From NCBI GenBank assembly GCA_010909165.1, contig VJWM01000016.1, positions 62,001 through 126,000 of the forward strand: DNA of 64,000 nt. The letters run 5' to 3'. This stretch comes from Anthoceros angustus (lineage: Eukaryota > Streptophyta > Anthocerotopsida > Anthocerotales > Anthocerotaceae). The position numbers and the translations under genes were made by a program. The notes under the pieces are model-generated. The model made no database searches. It worked only from the letters and a program-made list of their open reading frames with translations, and was not told the origin of the DNA. Positions 1-10,550 of the stretch are shown piece by piece. Position 1 is the stretch's first letter, and every line of letters starts with the position of its first letter.

Positions 1-329
1 AAGAATGTAAGCGAACAAATCTTGAAATATGTGACTGGCATTTGCGAAACCCTTGGTAGCCGTCGAGATCTAGAAGTTACTAATACAAAAAATCCTCGTT
101 GGTGGCTTCAAGAAGACTCAGATGGCTCAGTGTGTCCGAATTGAACCTGTCCGTGAATTTATACCCCACCCCCTGCCTAGGACCTAGGATTTGGATTTGC
201 CCCTACTCAACTCCGAAACGTATGGGACTGAGAACTTGGGCTCGACACCAACTCCAACTAAACAATTGAAAGCCATATCATTAGGTGGTAGTAAAGTACC
301 AGGAACGGAGTAGGAAGTGAAGGCGAAAC
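1..329. other. Intergenic, no feature seen
   Basis: No open frame, repeat or motif that I can support. It is the 3' flank of the minus-strand gene ending at 330. Confidence 0.5.
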
Positions 330-1937
330 TCAAACGTCCGCAGCTCCCCTGAGGCTCAGAGGGGACAGGCCAGCATGCGCAGAAGACCAGGTGGAGGTGA
401 CGATGGTGAAGGCAGTAGCGCCATCCAGAGTGTAGGCGCCGTTGAAGGAGAAGAACTGGTTGGCGACCTGCTTGCCCTGGACGTTAGCGATCTTGTACGC
501 AGCTTGGCCGGATTGGGTGGTCTCGTAGAAGTACCACCAGATGCGCGTTCCGTACACCTTGGTGGTGTCCACCACCTGAGAGTCCCGGTTATTGGAGAGG
601 AAGCCATCGCTGTAGGAGTTGAACAAGGTGACGAGGTTGGGCCCCGCGGAGTCGAAGCCCACCTGCCACCAGGTGCCGGGGTAGTTTTTGTCCGTGGTGC
701 CTGCCACTCCGGCGCCGGCAGCGTAGGCGTACCAGGTGGTGGTGCCCACAACGTAGGCGAGCTGGATGGGACCCGTGCCCACCCGGCCCCTGATGTCCAC
801 CGTGCCGGCCGGAGGAGGCGTCGCCCAGGTGACCCCGGTCAGGGTCCAGGCGGTGGCCCCCTCTTTTGTGTACACGCCCGTGGCCGACAGGAATTCCTTG
901 AACACCTGCTTCCCGAGGACGTTTCCGATCTTGTAGGTCCCGGCGCTGTCGATGGTGGGGTAGAAGTACCACCACACGCGGGTGTCGTAGTTGTGGTTCA
1001 CGTTCACGACCTGGACGTCGCGGTTGTTGGATAGGTTGGCGTTGGTGTAGGAGTGGTAGATGGTGACTGCGGTGCGCGCGGGGCCGGCGTCGAAGTTGCC
1101 CACCGTCCACCAGGTGCTGGGGTGGTTCTTGTCCGTGGTGACGCCCACGCCCTCGCCCGTGGCGTAGGCGAGCCAGGTGGTGGTGCCGGACACGTAGGTG
1201 AGCTGGACGGGGCCTGTGCCGACCTTGTCGCGGATGTCCACGGTGCCCGGGGGAGGGACCGGGTCCGGGGAGGGCACGATGGTGAAGGCGGTGGCCCCGT
1301 CCTGGGTGTAGATGCCGTTGAGGGAGAAGAACTCGTACAACACCTGCTTGCCCAGGGCGTTGCCGATTTTGAAGGTGCCGGTGCCGGCGCTCGTCTCGTA
1401 GAAGTACCACCAGATGCGCTGCTGGTATGCCTTGGAGGTGTCCAGCACCTGGGCGTCGCGGTTGTTGGAAATGTAGGACTGGTAGCCGAAGGAGCTGTAG
1501 ATGGTGACGGCATTGGTTGGCCCGGAGTCGAAGCCGATCTGCCACCAGATGCCCGGGTAGGTTTTGTCCAGAGTTCCGGCGAAGCCGCCGCCGTCGGTGT
1601 ACAGGTAGTAGGTGGTGGTGCCCACCAGATAGGTCAGCTGGACGAGGCCGGTGCCCACCCTGCCCCTGATGTCCGAGGTGCCGGCTTTAGCAGCAGGAGG
1701 AGGAGGGGGAGATGGCGGCGGCGGGGGGCTTGGAGGAGGAGGCGACGGCGGCGGGGGAGGCGAGCTAGGAGGAGGAGGAGACGCAGATGGCGGTGGCGGG
1801 GAGGGAGTAGGAGGAGGAGGAGAGGCCTTGGGCGGAGGAGGACTTGACAATCGCTGAGCCTCGGCATCCATGGCCAGGCCGAAGAGCATAGCCACCAATG
1901 CCACTGCTCCCACAACCCGCAGCCTGGAGGTCGCCAT
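330..1937 (-). CDS. Secreted extensin-like protein with three lectin-like repeats
   Basis: Single-exon ORF of 535 residues. I chose the Met at 1937 because a classic signal peptide follows directly (hydrophobic stretch, cleavage near residue 27, AMDAEA|Q); the in-frame Met at 2009 only adds a polar leader. Residues 28-83 are almost entirely Ser-Pro3-5 runs, the extensin/arabinogalactan type that is hydroxylated and glycosylated in plant cell walls. Three repeats of about 145 residues follow (about 89-233, 234-380, 381-518). Each has a DIR-x2-VGTG start, a WW pair, SNNRD, a WWYFY block and GKQV near the end. The repeats look all-beta, perhaps a carbohydrate-binding trefoil, but I do not recognise the family by name. 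Likely located in the wall or apoplast. The large open frames on the opposite strand are GC-rich shadows. Confidence 0.8.
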   Translation of the reverse strand: MATSRLRVVGAVALVAMLFGLAMDAEAQRLSSPPPPKASPPPPTPSPPPPSASPPPPSSPPPPPSPPPPSPPPPPSPPPPPAAKAGTSDIRGRVGTGLVQLTYLVGTTTYYLYTDGGGFAGTLDKTYPGIWWQIGFDSGPTNAVTIYSSFGYQSYISNNRDAQVLDTSKAYQQRIWWYFYETSAGTGTFKIGNALGKQVLYEFFSLNGIYTQDGATAFTIVPSPDPVPPPGTVDIRDKVGTGPVQLTYVSGTTTWLAYATGEGVGVTTDKNHPSTWWTVGNFDAGPARTAVTIYHSYTNANLSNNRDVQVVNVNHNYDTRVWWYFYPTIDSAGTYKIGNVLGKQVFKEFLSATGVYTKEGATAWTLTGVTWATPPPAGTVDIRGRVGTGPIQLAYVVGTTTWYAYAAGAGVAGTTDKNYPGTWWQVGFDSAGPNLVTLFNSYSDGFLSNNRDSQVVDTTKVYGTRIWWYFYETTQSGQAAYKIANVQGKQVANQFFSFNGAYTLDGATAFTIVTSTWSSAHAGLSPLSLRGAADV

Positions 1938-3500
1938 TGCGGGAATCCGTGGGCAACCCTTGAAAGAAGCCCTGGCCTGTACAACCAATTCATCGACCCA
2001 CAACCACACCGCTGGTCAGCTTACAAATTTCAAACACACCTGCAAACATACACATAGCTACGAACGTCTCTGCTAGTCTAGCGATAGCGAAATGTTCACA
2101 AGTGTTCACAACTGGAATGTAGACAATGTGATGAGGGCGAACCAGACGCTACAAGTACTCGGGTGCCAGCCTTCAGCTTGCCGCGCGCCGCTCCGAATGC
2201 CTCCCCCCAGGCCCCTTTATACAGGTATGGTGACACCCGGCATATGATTATTTTAATGAGCAGCCAATGCGGCTGGCACCACAGACTTGTGGATTGACAC
2301 GTATTTCTCTCAGGGAGCTGGGAATCTTGCGAATGCGGAGGCGAGGCGCTGCAAGCGCGAAGGGCAATGTTGGAATTGTCTGATGATCCCGAAGCCGCAG
2401 GAGAGATACTGCTCTCAATCTTGCGACTCCCACGACAAACATTTCCAGCGGCGAGAGCGTCGAGTCGCCAGCGTGTCGCTGCAGGCGGCAGGCCAGGCGG
2501 ATCCGGACATTGTGCACACATGCGAGCTATCGGATTGGACAACTTTACTCAACACATGTGTGAATTTGTAGGCAGCTGATGCGCGTGCCCCGTCCTGCGC
2601 TGTCCTCTGTATCCCAGGTTGGTGTCGGTTTTTTACTCTCCACAGGCGCAGACCGACGCTGTGCAGAATTATGACGCAGGCCAGGCCTAGGGGGGAGAGC
2701 TGGGGCAGGGAAGGGAAGGAGCATGCACAGGGCCAGGAGTGAGGAACCCGTACTGTACAGAAGCATATATATAGCCAATGGAATAAAAAGCTCATGGGCA
2801 GGCAGGCAGGCCCAGGGGAGGGCAGCGCTGCGCAGTCTGCAGATCAGGGGCATGCACTTCACCGCGTTCGCATCCATATCCTCCGATTCCTCCTGATTCC
2901 ACAGACCACGTGCTACACTTTGTAACGCGCACTCGGCTTGAACTGATTCGTTTAGAAAACGGATACATCCTGCAGATATCAGCAGTGTCATCTAAAAACT
3001 GTAAAGAACGAGGCCGCCCGGGGCCCGGCTGGGGATGTGCCTGCAACTGCCACTCTGCAAGCTATTATCCATACATGGCAATGTACTGCGACCTCTACTC
3101 GTCAGCCAAGACACTCTAATGGCAGTACCGGCGCCTTGCGTGTAAACTTGGCACTGTAAATTTACTCTCTCTCATCTCGCCTCTGTGGATGCCAGTCAAT
3201 TATTTCCAGGAAGGACCCCGAGAAGCTACCTCCACGTTTCTTTAATATACACAATAAAGGTGTAATAAAAAACGATATCCAGGAAGGAAGCTGCTTGTGC
3301 TACATGGTGACGAAACCTTATTTTATTGATTAGAGCATATCGAGTTACCAGCTTGCCTCTCGTTCCTACCCCTTACCTCCTATGCCGCGCTGGCTACAAA
3401 GAAGCAGCAATGTGATGGCAAGATCAATGCGGCCAGCTACCTCTGCTCGTGATCTTGACCTGAACCTCTGTGGATAGACTGCCTGCACACGGACATACCC
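1938..3500. other. Shared intergenic region between two divergent genes
   Basis: This 1.56 kb separates the minus-strand extensin-like gene from the plus-strand barrel-repeat gene, so it should hold both promoters. Short open frames around 2.3-3.0 kb on both strands lack any recognisable domain and overlap one another; I treat them as chance. Confidence 0.5.
2216..2221 (-). promoter_or_regulatory. Candidate TATA box of the extensin-like gene
   Basis: The minus strand reads TATAAA here, in a CCTGTATAAAGGG context, about 280 bp upstream of the chosen start codon. Position and sequence fit a core promoter with a leader of roughly 250 bp. No transcript evidence. Confidence 0.4.
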
Positions 3501-5624
3501 ATGGGTGTGACCACGGAAGCTTGGGCTGGCTGGTACGAGCAAGACGGAACCAAAGAGCCCATCTCTGCGGGATCCGAGTTCACCTTGTTGATCACTACTG
3601 CCGATGGCTTCACGCTCTCCGGCTCGGGTATCGACGGCCTGGGCTCCTGGACTTGGAAAGGCCAGATCGATAGCAGCCGGAATGTGGTTCTTGAGAAGCG
3701 GTATGTAGGTGGCAAGCCACATGACCATGTCATCACCTACACCGGCACCAGGAGTACGTCCGCTGCTGGAGTGGACACAATCGACGGCACATGGAAACTT
3801 GACTCCGATTCTGGCGCCTTCCAACTTCAACAGCAGCCATATGTACGAAATCCTTCCTATTCTTCACTTGCATCTTTTCATCTCGGGCATTTCATGTCCT
3901 AGCTAGCTCGCGTCTAGACTAGGCCCTCCTTTCATGGATTCTTTCACGAGTTCCACTTGAGGCAAGAAACGTCCATGTCGGTAAATTTGCTTACTAGGTT
4001 TTCTCGCTTGTTGCTGGTGAATCAGGCGCTGGAGGAGAGCTACACTGGCTACTATGAGCAGGACGGTACTCGGTACCCCGTGACCACCACCCTGTATGCC
4101 ACCCCCGACAACAAGATCTACGGCAGTGGCTCCGACGATCAAGGGAATTTCACCTGGACCGGTATGCCCAGCTAGGAGCTGTCCTACGTTCTTACCAAGC
4201 AAATGTTTGAATCGGTTGCTTGTCCCTCCACTGGGTTGGATCTGAGAACTCGTCAAATTCATGGTTGATGCTCTCCATCGGAGCCCCGCAGGTGAAATCG
4301 ATCCTACTACCGGCAAAGTCACACTTCACAAACTCTACCTCGACTCCACAGTATCTCTTGATTACACTGGCACTAAGTCTTTTGAGAATGGCCGGAATGT
4401 GATTCAAGGTTTGTGGGGCGATGCCTCTGCCAACAACAAATTCTTCCTTGGAGTCAAGGTAAACCAAGCTTAAAACCCGAAGGCGCTGAATTCATTCGTT
4501 TTCTCAATTCAGCTCCACACATTAATTCATTTGCTTGCTGTAGACTTGCTTTAGATTTCTTGCAATATCAACCTTTCGTGATTTGGAAATGTGGCAGGGG
4601 ACGCCTTACACAGGACCCTGGACAGGATATTATGTGCAACATGGGCACCAACACCCAGGAACCAGTTTCAACTTGGATGTGGCAGGCTCCAGCTACACTG
4701 GCCATGGTTACGACGACGTCGGTGAATTCATATGGGAAGGTTTGTATAACCACCACCTTCCACTTGTGACACCCCTTGCTAAAAACTTTCAAGAGAACTT
4801 CTTATCAATCCATTATCAGTGCAATGGCTTGGAATGATGGATGGATATCTAAGCATGCCTACCTGCCTGCCTACCTGCCTGCCTCCCTGCCTGCAGGTGA
4901 ACTTGTGGGCAAGGACCAGGTCGTCCTCCGCAAGAAGTACCTCGACGCCAACAGCGTACCCAGCCCCAACCCCGACGTGCTCTACACCGGCACTCTAGCT
5001 TTCAAGGATGGCAAGCAGGTGATTGACGGCACCTGGAATTTCCCCGGCAACACCGCCACCAGCCTATTCCACTTCGAGCTGCCGTCGCCTCCACCGGATG
5101 CACGGCCCTTCGGCATCCCCGTGTCCATCCGCTCCACAGGCACACCCAACGCCTATCTCCGCTTCGACGGGTCCGGGGGTGTGGTAAATTTGCAAGTGGG
5201 TCGTTTCTCCTACGAAAGATTCCAGCTAGTTCTGCAGGACCTCACCACCGACGGAGAGGAGGTGTACGCCATCAAGTCGCTTCTCTTCGACCAGTATCTG
5301 CACCTCGATCCCACTGTGTCCGAAGAACAGAAACCAAGTGCCGACAGCCCCACCTTCCACCCCAAAGGCGTCGGCCGTACTTACCCGGTCAAGACTGTGG
5401 ATAATCTCACCAAGTTCACCGTGCGCTTGAACAGTGTAGACGGCTTCACAAGCCATTCCTTGAGGCTTCTAAACTCCGGCGTCCCCGACCTTCCTAATGT
5501 CTTCCTCCGCCTCAACGCCGACAAACTTGCTGCCGACAAAACTCCCCAAGGAAGCGGCGAGGTGAACGGCCAAACTTACATTGGCCCCTATGAGAGACTG
5601 ATCATAGAGCCATATCCCTACTGA
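3501..5624 (+). CDS. Three barrel-like repeats plus trefoil-like C-terminus, five exons
   Basis: Predicted join 3501-3842, 4026-4161, 4292-4458, 4598-4739, 4897-5624, with GT/AG introns and consistent phase, about 504 residues. Three related units each read GYYEQDG, then GSG-x-D-x2-G-x-F-x-W-x-G, then LxKxY, YTG and IxGxW, a pattern typical of small calycin-like beta barrels. Unit 1 lies in exon 1. Units 2 and 3 are each split by an intron at the same place (after the F-x-W-x-G glycine, phase 1), so exon pairs 2-3 and 4-5 are copies of one another. The last 170 residues contain a VSIRSTG/YLRFDGSG pattern like fascin or AbfB-type trefoils. No signal peptide is seen, so probably cytosolic. The function is unknown. 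The exon 1 donor is the least certain junction. Confidence 0.7.
4850..4896 (+). repeat. CCTG-rich microsatellite at a splice acceptor
   Basis: About ten CCTG/CCTA units run directly into the acceptor CTGCAG of exon 5 of the barrel-repeat gene. They may serve as the polypyrimidine tract. Confidence 0.6.
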
Positions 5625-5739
5625 AATATAATAAGATATATGTAACTTGGCGCTATTGTGCTCTGTGTTGTGTGGCAGACCTTGGCCTGCCCTTGTATGA
5701 CGATGTGGATCTTAACATTTGGGTGAAAAGAATTCTATT

Positions 5740-6489
5740 CGTTATGCATTGTCCCGTACGCAAAGTCCATAACCTACCCATGACTTGATTGGGAAGTAAA
5801 ACCTTGTCACAAGATCAAGTTAACTATACAGCAACACTTCTCGCGCTGTTTGTGTAGGTGTCCTAATTATAAGTTCATATCATAAGATGGCTACTCTTAC
5901 CTTTGCAATACCGTACACCCCACTTCATCAACTATATGGCTATGGGTCTATGGAACCCAAGAATTTGGTTCTCATATGCTTGCCCTGTCCCTAATAGAGT
6001 CTTTGTGTCTCAATTATAAGTTCATATCACAAGATGGCGTGCACGTCTACTCTTACCTTTTGCAATACTGTACACCCCACTTCATGAACTATATGGCTAT
6101 GGGTCTATGGAACCCAAGAATTTGGTTCTCATATGCTTGCCCTGTCCCTAATAGAGTCTTTGTGTCTCAATTATAAGTTCATATCACAAGATGGCGTGCG
6201 TCTACTCTTACCTTTGCAATCACCCCACTTCATGAACTATATGGCTATGGGTCTATGGAACCCAAGAATTTGGTTCTCATATGCTTGCCCTGTCCCTAAT
6301 AGACGCTTCAATCTCACCGCAGAGTGAATACGGCACTTTAGCAGCGGAGCGCTAAAACACATACATAAGTGACCCTGTTGGAATGACCAGTGCCATGTAA
6401 GTATGCGATCCTCACATGGAATGACCAGTGCCATAAAAATATGCGATCCTCACACCAGACCCGCATTGGAGGATGCAGCCAGAGGCACT
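5740..6489. repeat. Dispersed repeat A, left part
   Basis: Aligns along its length with 12300-12745. Shared landmarks are GGAACCCAAG then TTTGGTTCTCATA, CCAGTGCCAT and GGATGCAGCCAGAGG. In the second copy this sequence runs straight on into the part found here only at 10620. Confidence 0.7.
5865..6301. repeat. Three tandem copies of a 147-157 bp unit
   Basis: The word AATTATAAGTTCATATC starts at 5865, 6012 and 6169. Each unit then repeats the ACACCCCACTTCAT and CTATGGGTCTATGGAACC landmarks. The distal copy of dispersed repeat A (12.3-12.7 kb) has only one unit, so the tandem array arose here. Short open frames inside are by-products. Confidence 0.85.
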
Positions 6490-7059
6490 AAGTAATCCTA
6501 CTAGAAAGGGTAGTCCTACTGGAAAGGGTAGCCTATGTTACAGTCATTGTTCCAATTTTATGTTACACTTTCATATTGCAACATGCTTTGGAGGCTTGGT
6601 ATTAAGTCGGTCACCTCCTTCCCATGTCATGCCACCATATTAACACGAACTTGGCTCTTTTTCCAACCACCTCACCCTCATAATTACACTCCTTTCTCAC
6701 AAGCATTGTTTATGATTTCCCACATGCACTTGCAACATGACTGTAAGAAGGAGCCCCTCTCTCTCCCCCTATCATCCTCCCCTCTTTATTACACCCCTTT
6801 GGAGAACTATTTGTTTATGTGTCACCTTGCCCTCTTCATTACACCCTTTCTTGACAACTATTTGTTTATGTCGTCCACACCAAAACATCATTGTAACATA
6901 TAACATGGACAGCAACTCTCATATTTTCCTCCTACCTCGTAATCACATTTTTTTTCCTACCTCATAACTTCATCGTTGCTTTATCAATTGCTTTATCACT
7001 GTTTTTTTACTTGACCATAGCTATTTATGGATTGAAGACTAATTGTTCTTTATTTCAAC

Positions 7060-7620
7060 CATTCCTACAATGATAATAAATGTGCACCCTTCCATTGTGC
7101 ACTTATATCGATGATAAAGTACGGGATATGTATATACTTTTATGTAGATAGATATAGGGGATACATATATGTACATAAATATATATTATATAATATTATT
7201 AGATATAATTATATATTATATTAATGATTTTATTTTATATAAAGATATAAATTACTTATTCATTCTAGCCACCAGTATAACTTCTATCCCTTGCCCCTAA
7301 CCAAGTATTCCTATATGTATTCCATAATATTATGTTACACTATATAATATCATATTTTATTCCATAATAATATGCTACACTACATAATATTTTAGTATTA
7401 ATTATATATTATATTAAGGTATAAACATCAATGCTGAACATTAAAATTTAGCTTAGCACCCGTCAATACTCACTATTAGTGTAGACTAATATCAAACCCT
7501 AAACTTCCTAGTTCTAAGAAATATGCCTTGACCAACCCACTATATTCTATTTTAGTTAGAGCATTAAGATCTCTGGATTTATTTGTATGAAAAACCTAGA
7601 CATATTATTATTTGCTTATG
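7060..7620. other. AT-rich interior of the insertion, no gene
   Basis: Strongly AT-rich, with many TATAT and ATAATATTA words. No open frame of interest. Confidence 0.6.
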
Positions 7621-7792
7621 TTTAGGTTCATGGGTGCGGGGCTCACTTTGCGTTCGGAGGGTTTTCCCCTTCCACAGCACAAGGTGGGCACTCCTGGCGA
7701 TCCAGAGCTAATTAGAACGCAGCGCAAGCGGGTAAGAGCCTTCCAAGCTCCCGTCACTTACGTGTGAGTAAGGCAAAGTAAGCCATGGCATC

Positions 7793-8803
7793 TTGCTGGA
7801 GATGCGGGATTTGCTTGCCTCACAACTTAGTTGCATTTGTGATGGATGTCATCCAGATACAATCGGCCATATGCGCAGGTTGTATGGGCGTTATGTGAGG
7901 AAGCATGGTGTGCTAACACTCACTCCATCGTTGTCTTCTCCTGGTTGTGAGGGCACGAGGCGGCTTGATGATCAAAGCATCCATGTTCATCGTGCAAGAG
8001 GGATGAGAGTTGAAGTCCTCCTGGCGAGCATGAACCCCGGCCCTTCGGCATGGCTTAGGTAATGCTAAGTGTTGTTGGTCCTGCATGTGCTCGGAGTGAG
8101 GCAAGCAGAAGAACATTGTAGCAACCTCATGGGTGACTCACCGTGTTGTTGACATGACGTCCAGACGGGGATACCATTCGGAGACAGCGTCATTGTCACA
8201 TTTACGGGAATAAGCGGCAGGGTGGATCAGCCAAAGGTTGTCCACCCCAAGAGACCGATTGATGGCTTGACCTGTTCCAGGCGTGAGGTAGGTGGGAGGG
8301 AACAATAATGCCAATCCCAATAGCATCACCATTTCCTTGGCCATGCATTGAAGTAGCACTTTTGGTGGCGGCAGGTGAGCAGGCAAAGGCTCTGAGGTGC
8401 AATGGGCTCAAAAGCGTTTTACCTCGGCCACTTCGTTCTTCACTCGCTTCTGGGTGTACAATTTCTGTCCTATGTCATTCATGGAAGCCTCTGGCAAGTA
8501 AGTAAGTACGTTGTAATATGAGATGGCATGCACCTTGCCTTGGTTGTCCCCTAGAAAGAAAGCTCATTTCATTATTGGGGAGGGACACTGCAGGAACCGC
8601 ACACCTGACAAGATCAGACAATGCGAGCGGGAAGAGTTGGAGGCCCGGTGCGGGAAGATGCTGGCTCAAGTCATCCAATTGCTCCAACCCAGGCTGGTGG
8701 TGGGTGTAGGCGGCTATGCCAGGCGATGCGGTGTGCCGGATGTGGTGCACGTGCAGGTGGGGCAAATCATGCATCCAAGCTCAGCCAATCCCAAAGGCAG
8801 GGA
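7793..8803 (+). pseudogene. SMUG1-type uracil-DNA glycosylase pseudogene, four exons
   Basis: Four blocks separated by canonical introns read as SMUG1, the family-3 uracil-DNA glycosylase that starts base excision repair. Exon 1 (about 7793-8058) ends with YVRKHG and MNPGP, the family's active-site loop. Exon 2 (8165-8287) gives TGIPFGD, ISGRV and HPKRPIDGL. Exon 3 (8375-8497) gives VSRQRL and VYNFCPMSFMEASG. Exon 4 (8594-8803) gives NRTPDK, LVVGVGGYAR and HPSSANP, the second active-site loop. Donors GTAATG, GTAGGT and GTAAGT match acceptors CCAG, GCAG and GCAG in phase. Lesions: one base lost at 8044-8046, TAG replacing the expected Gln at 8056-8058, TGA replacing the expected Trp at 8393-8395, and a further frameshift between 8396 and 8447. 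After 8803 the sequence turns into polypurine. It is dead as read; the start of exon 1 is uncertain. Confidence 0.8.
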
Positions 8804-9070
8804 AAGGGGAAGGGGAGGAGGGGAAGAGGCAAGGAGGAAAAGGGGGAGAGGGATCTGAGGTAGAGGAGGAGGAGGAAGAGGAGGTAGAGGGTGAGAGGGA
8901 AACAAAGAGGAAGGGGAGGAGGAGGGGGAGAGGAAAAGGGAAAGGGAAAGGGAAAGGAAGAGGGAAGGGCAATCTCGAGTCCCAAAGATGAGGAGGGCGA
9001 GAGGGAAGGAGGAGGAGGGAAAAGCGGAAGGGCAGGAGGGGAAGATTATAAGGAGGAGGAGGGAGAGAGG
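8795..9070 (+). repeat. Polypurine (GGA/GGGAAA) tract
   Basis: About 275 bases of almost pure purine on the plus strand, including several GGGAAA units near 8935-8965. Open frames on both strands here are low-complexity artefacts. Confidence 0.9.
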
Positions 9071-9114
9071 GAAAAGAAGAGTGACATGACGTTGGTGAAG
9101 GGATGGTGGCAGGG

Positions 9115-9565
9115 CGGGATCATGTGTACAGCCGCAAGCAGATCATGTACTTGCAGAGCTTTGCAAGGTCAGGCCAAGACCTGTTCCAATGCTATGATTT
9201 AAAATTTCCTCTCAATTTTCCAGCTGTTGCGTAACTAGTGCGATGTGATGTTAGAGAATGCGATGGTAGCATGGCGGGGTGTCTCGTGTACATGTACAGC
9301 TCCAAGTAGTTGCAAGGTGAGGCCAAGACCCTTTCCATGCTGTGATTTCCCATCTCAAATTTTCAGCTAATGCGTAACCAAACTGTGATGTGAAGTAAGA
9401 GAAGGCGATGGTAGAATGGCGGGGTCTCATATACATGTACTGCAAGCGGCTGCAAGGTGAGGCCAAGACTCATTCCATGCTGTGATTTCTTATCTCAAAA
9501 TTTTAGTTGATGTGTAACCAGACTGTGATGTGACGTTAGAGAAGGCGATGCTAGCAGGGGGGGTT
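9115..9565. repeat. Three tandem copies of a 140-150 bp unit
   Basis: The word GCCAAGAC recurs at 9173, 9322 and 9462 (spacing 149 and 140). Each unit holds ACATGTAC, TGCAAGGT, CCATGCTGTGATTT and GATGTGA landmarks, and ends with a GGCGATGGTAG-like border. Interior of the 4.1-kb insertion. Confidence 0.85.
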
Positions 9566-10550
9566 TTGGGTGAGCGAGGGAGTGAGGCGATTACCGCAGC
9601 GAGAGATGTGTGGAGGCGAATCGATGTCGGGTCTTGTACTCGAAGGGGCGAGTGTCTTGTACCCGGCAACTAATAGACATGAGTCGAGTGTGGACAACAA
9701 AAACAACATAGGGGGAGTGGCAGGGACGGGTGGCGGAGAGAGGACAGGAGTGGAGCAGCCACCAGCAACCATGGTTGGGGCAGGGGCAAAAAGGTGCGTA
9801 ACGGACATAAGGCACTTGCCTAAGGGGAGAGAGAAGGAGGGAGGACTAGGGGAGGAACATTTAGGTGCATTAAAAAAGAGCCGGGGGTAGTCGATAGTTC
9901 GTAGCTAAGGGGGGGGACACGTAATGGCGGTGACGCAGAGGAGAACATGGAGGCAGAAGAGGAGGCTGTCGATGAAATTCAGGACGTCCCTTTTTAGGAG
10001 GCACCGGATAAAGAAAAACAGGTTGGTGTGCTAGAAATTTGGGGTATAAAGATGCGTTGAGATTTTCACAAATGGTAAATACAAAGTACCATATAATGAA
10101 TATGTACAGACTAGCATACGGATATAATCTCTATGATGTACATATTTATTATATATAAAATCTAATATGAATATATATCACTTGAAAGATATGACACTAT
10201 ATATATCACTATAAATAATATACATACAATATAAAAGATATATTGATACGGATATTTATATGTGGTAATATCATGAATATATTAATGATAACTACTAAGT
10301 AAAATATGATATTCTATAGAATAAAAATAAAAAGATAAATAGATGAGGAGGAGGTTCGATCATATCATAAAACTTCATAAAATTTTTCTTGTAACACTTT
10401 AATATTATAATCTTGTTATAATATTGAGAGAGAGCTTATTGCAATATTAAGAGAGTGGATAAAAATACCTCTCATAATTGAGACACATAATGTGGTTTCA
10501 AGCTAAAGTATAAGGGACTTAAAACGTGTTACATAACCCCAAAATTGCAA
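9566..10550. other. Right part of the insertion, no gene recognised
   Basis: A G-rich stretch with an unremarkable 106-codon frame at 9570-9890, then 500 bp of very AT-rich DNA with TATATA and AATATAT words. No domain recognised. Confidence 0.5.

Noticed and set aside
375-1847. Large plus-strand and off-frame open frames opposite the extensin-like gene
   Set aside because: They are shadows of a GC-rich, repetitive coding strand, with no domain and only Arg/Gly/Val-rich low complexity.
2096-2991. Frames of 70-148 codons upstream of the extensin-like gene
   Set aside because: Mutually overlapping on both strands in the putative promoter region, with no recognisable features.
6490-6520. CACTA-type transposon end (CACTAAGTAATC near 6487)
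   Set aside because: The right end of the insertion does not end in TAGTG, and the inverted similarity begins further in, at CCTACTGGAAA.
7793-8803. Functional SMUG1 gene
   Set aside because: In-frame TAG and TGA plus two frame breaks in conserved motifs; splicing around all of them is not plausible.
8523-8991. Independent Arg/Gly/Glu-rich proteins across the polypurine tract
   Set aside because: Only the first part (to 8803) is SMUG1 exon 4; the rest is low-complexity purine DNA.
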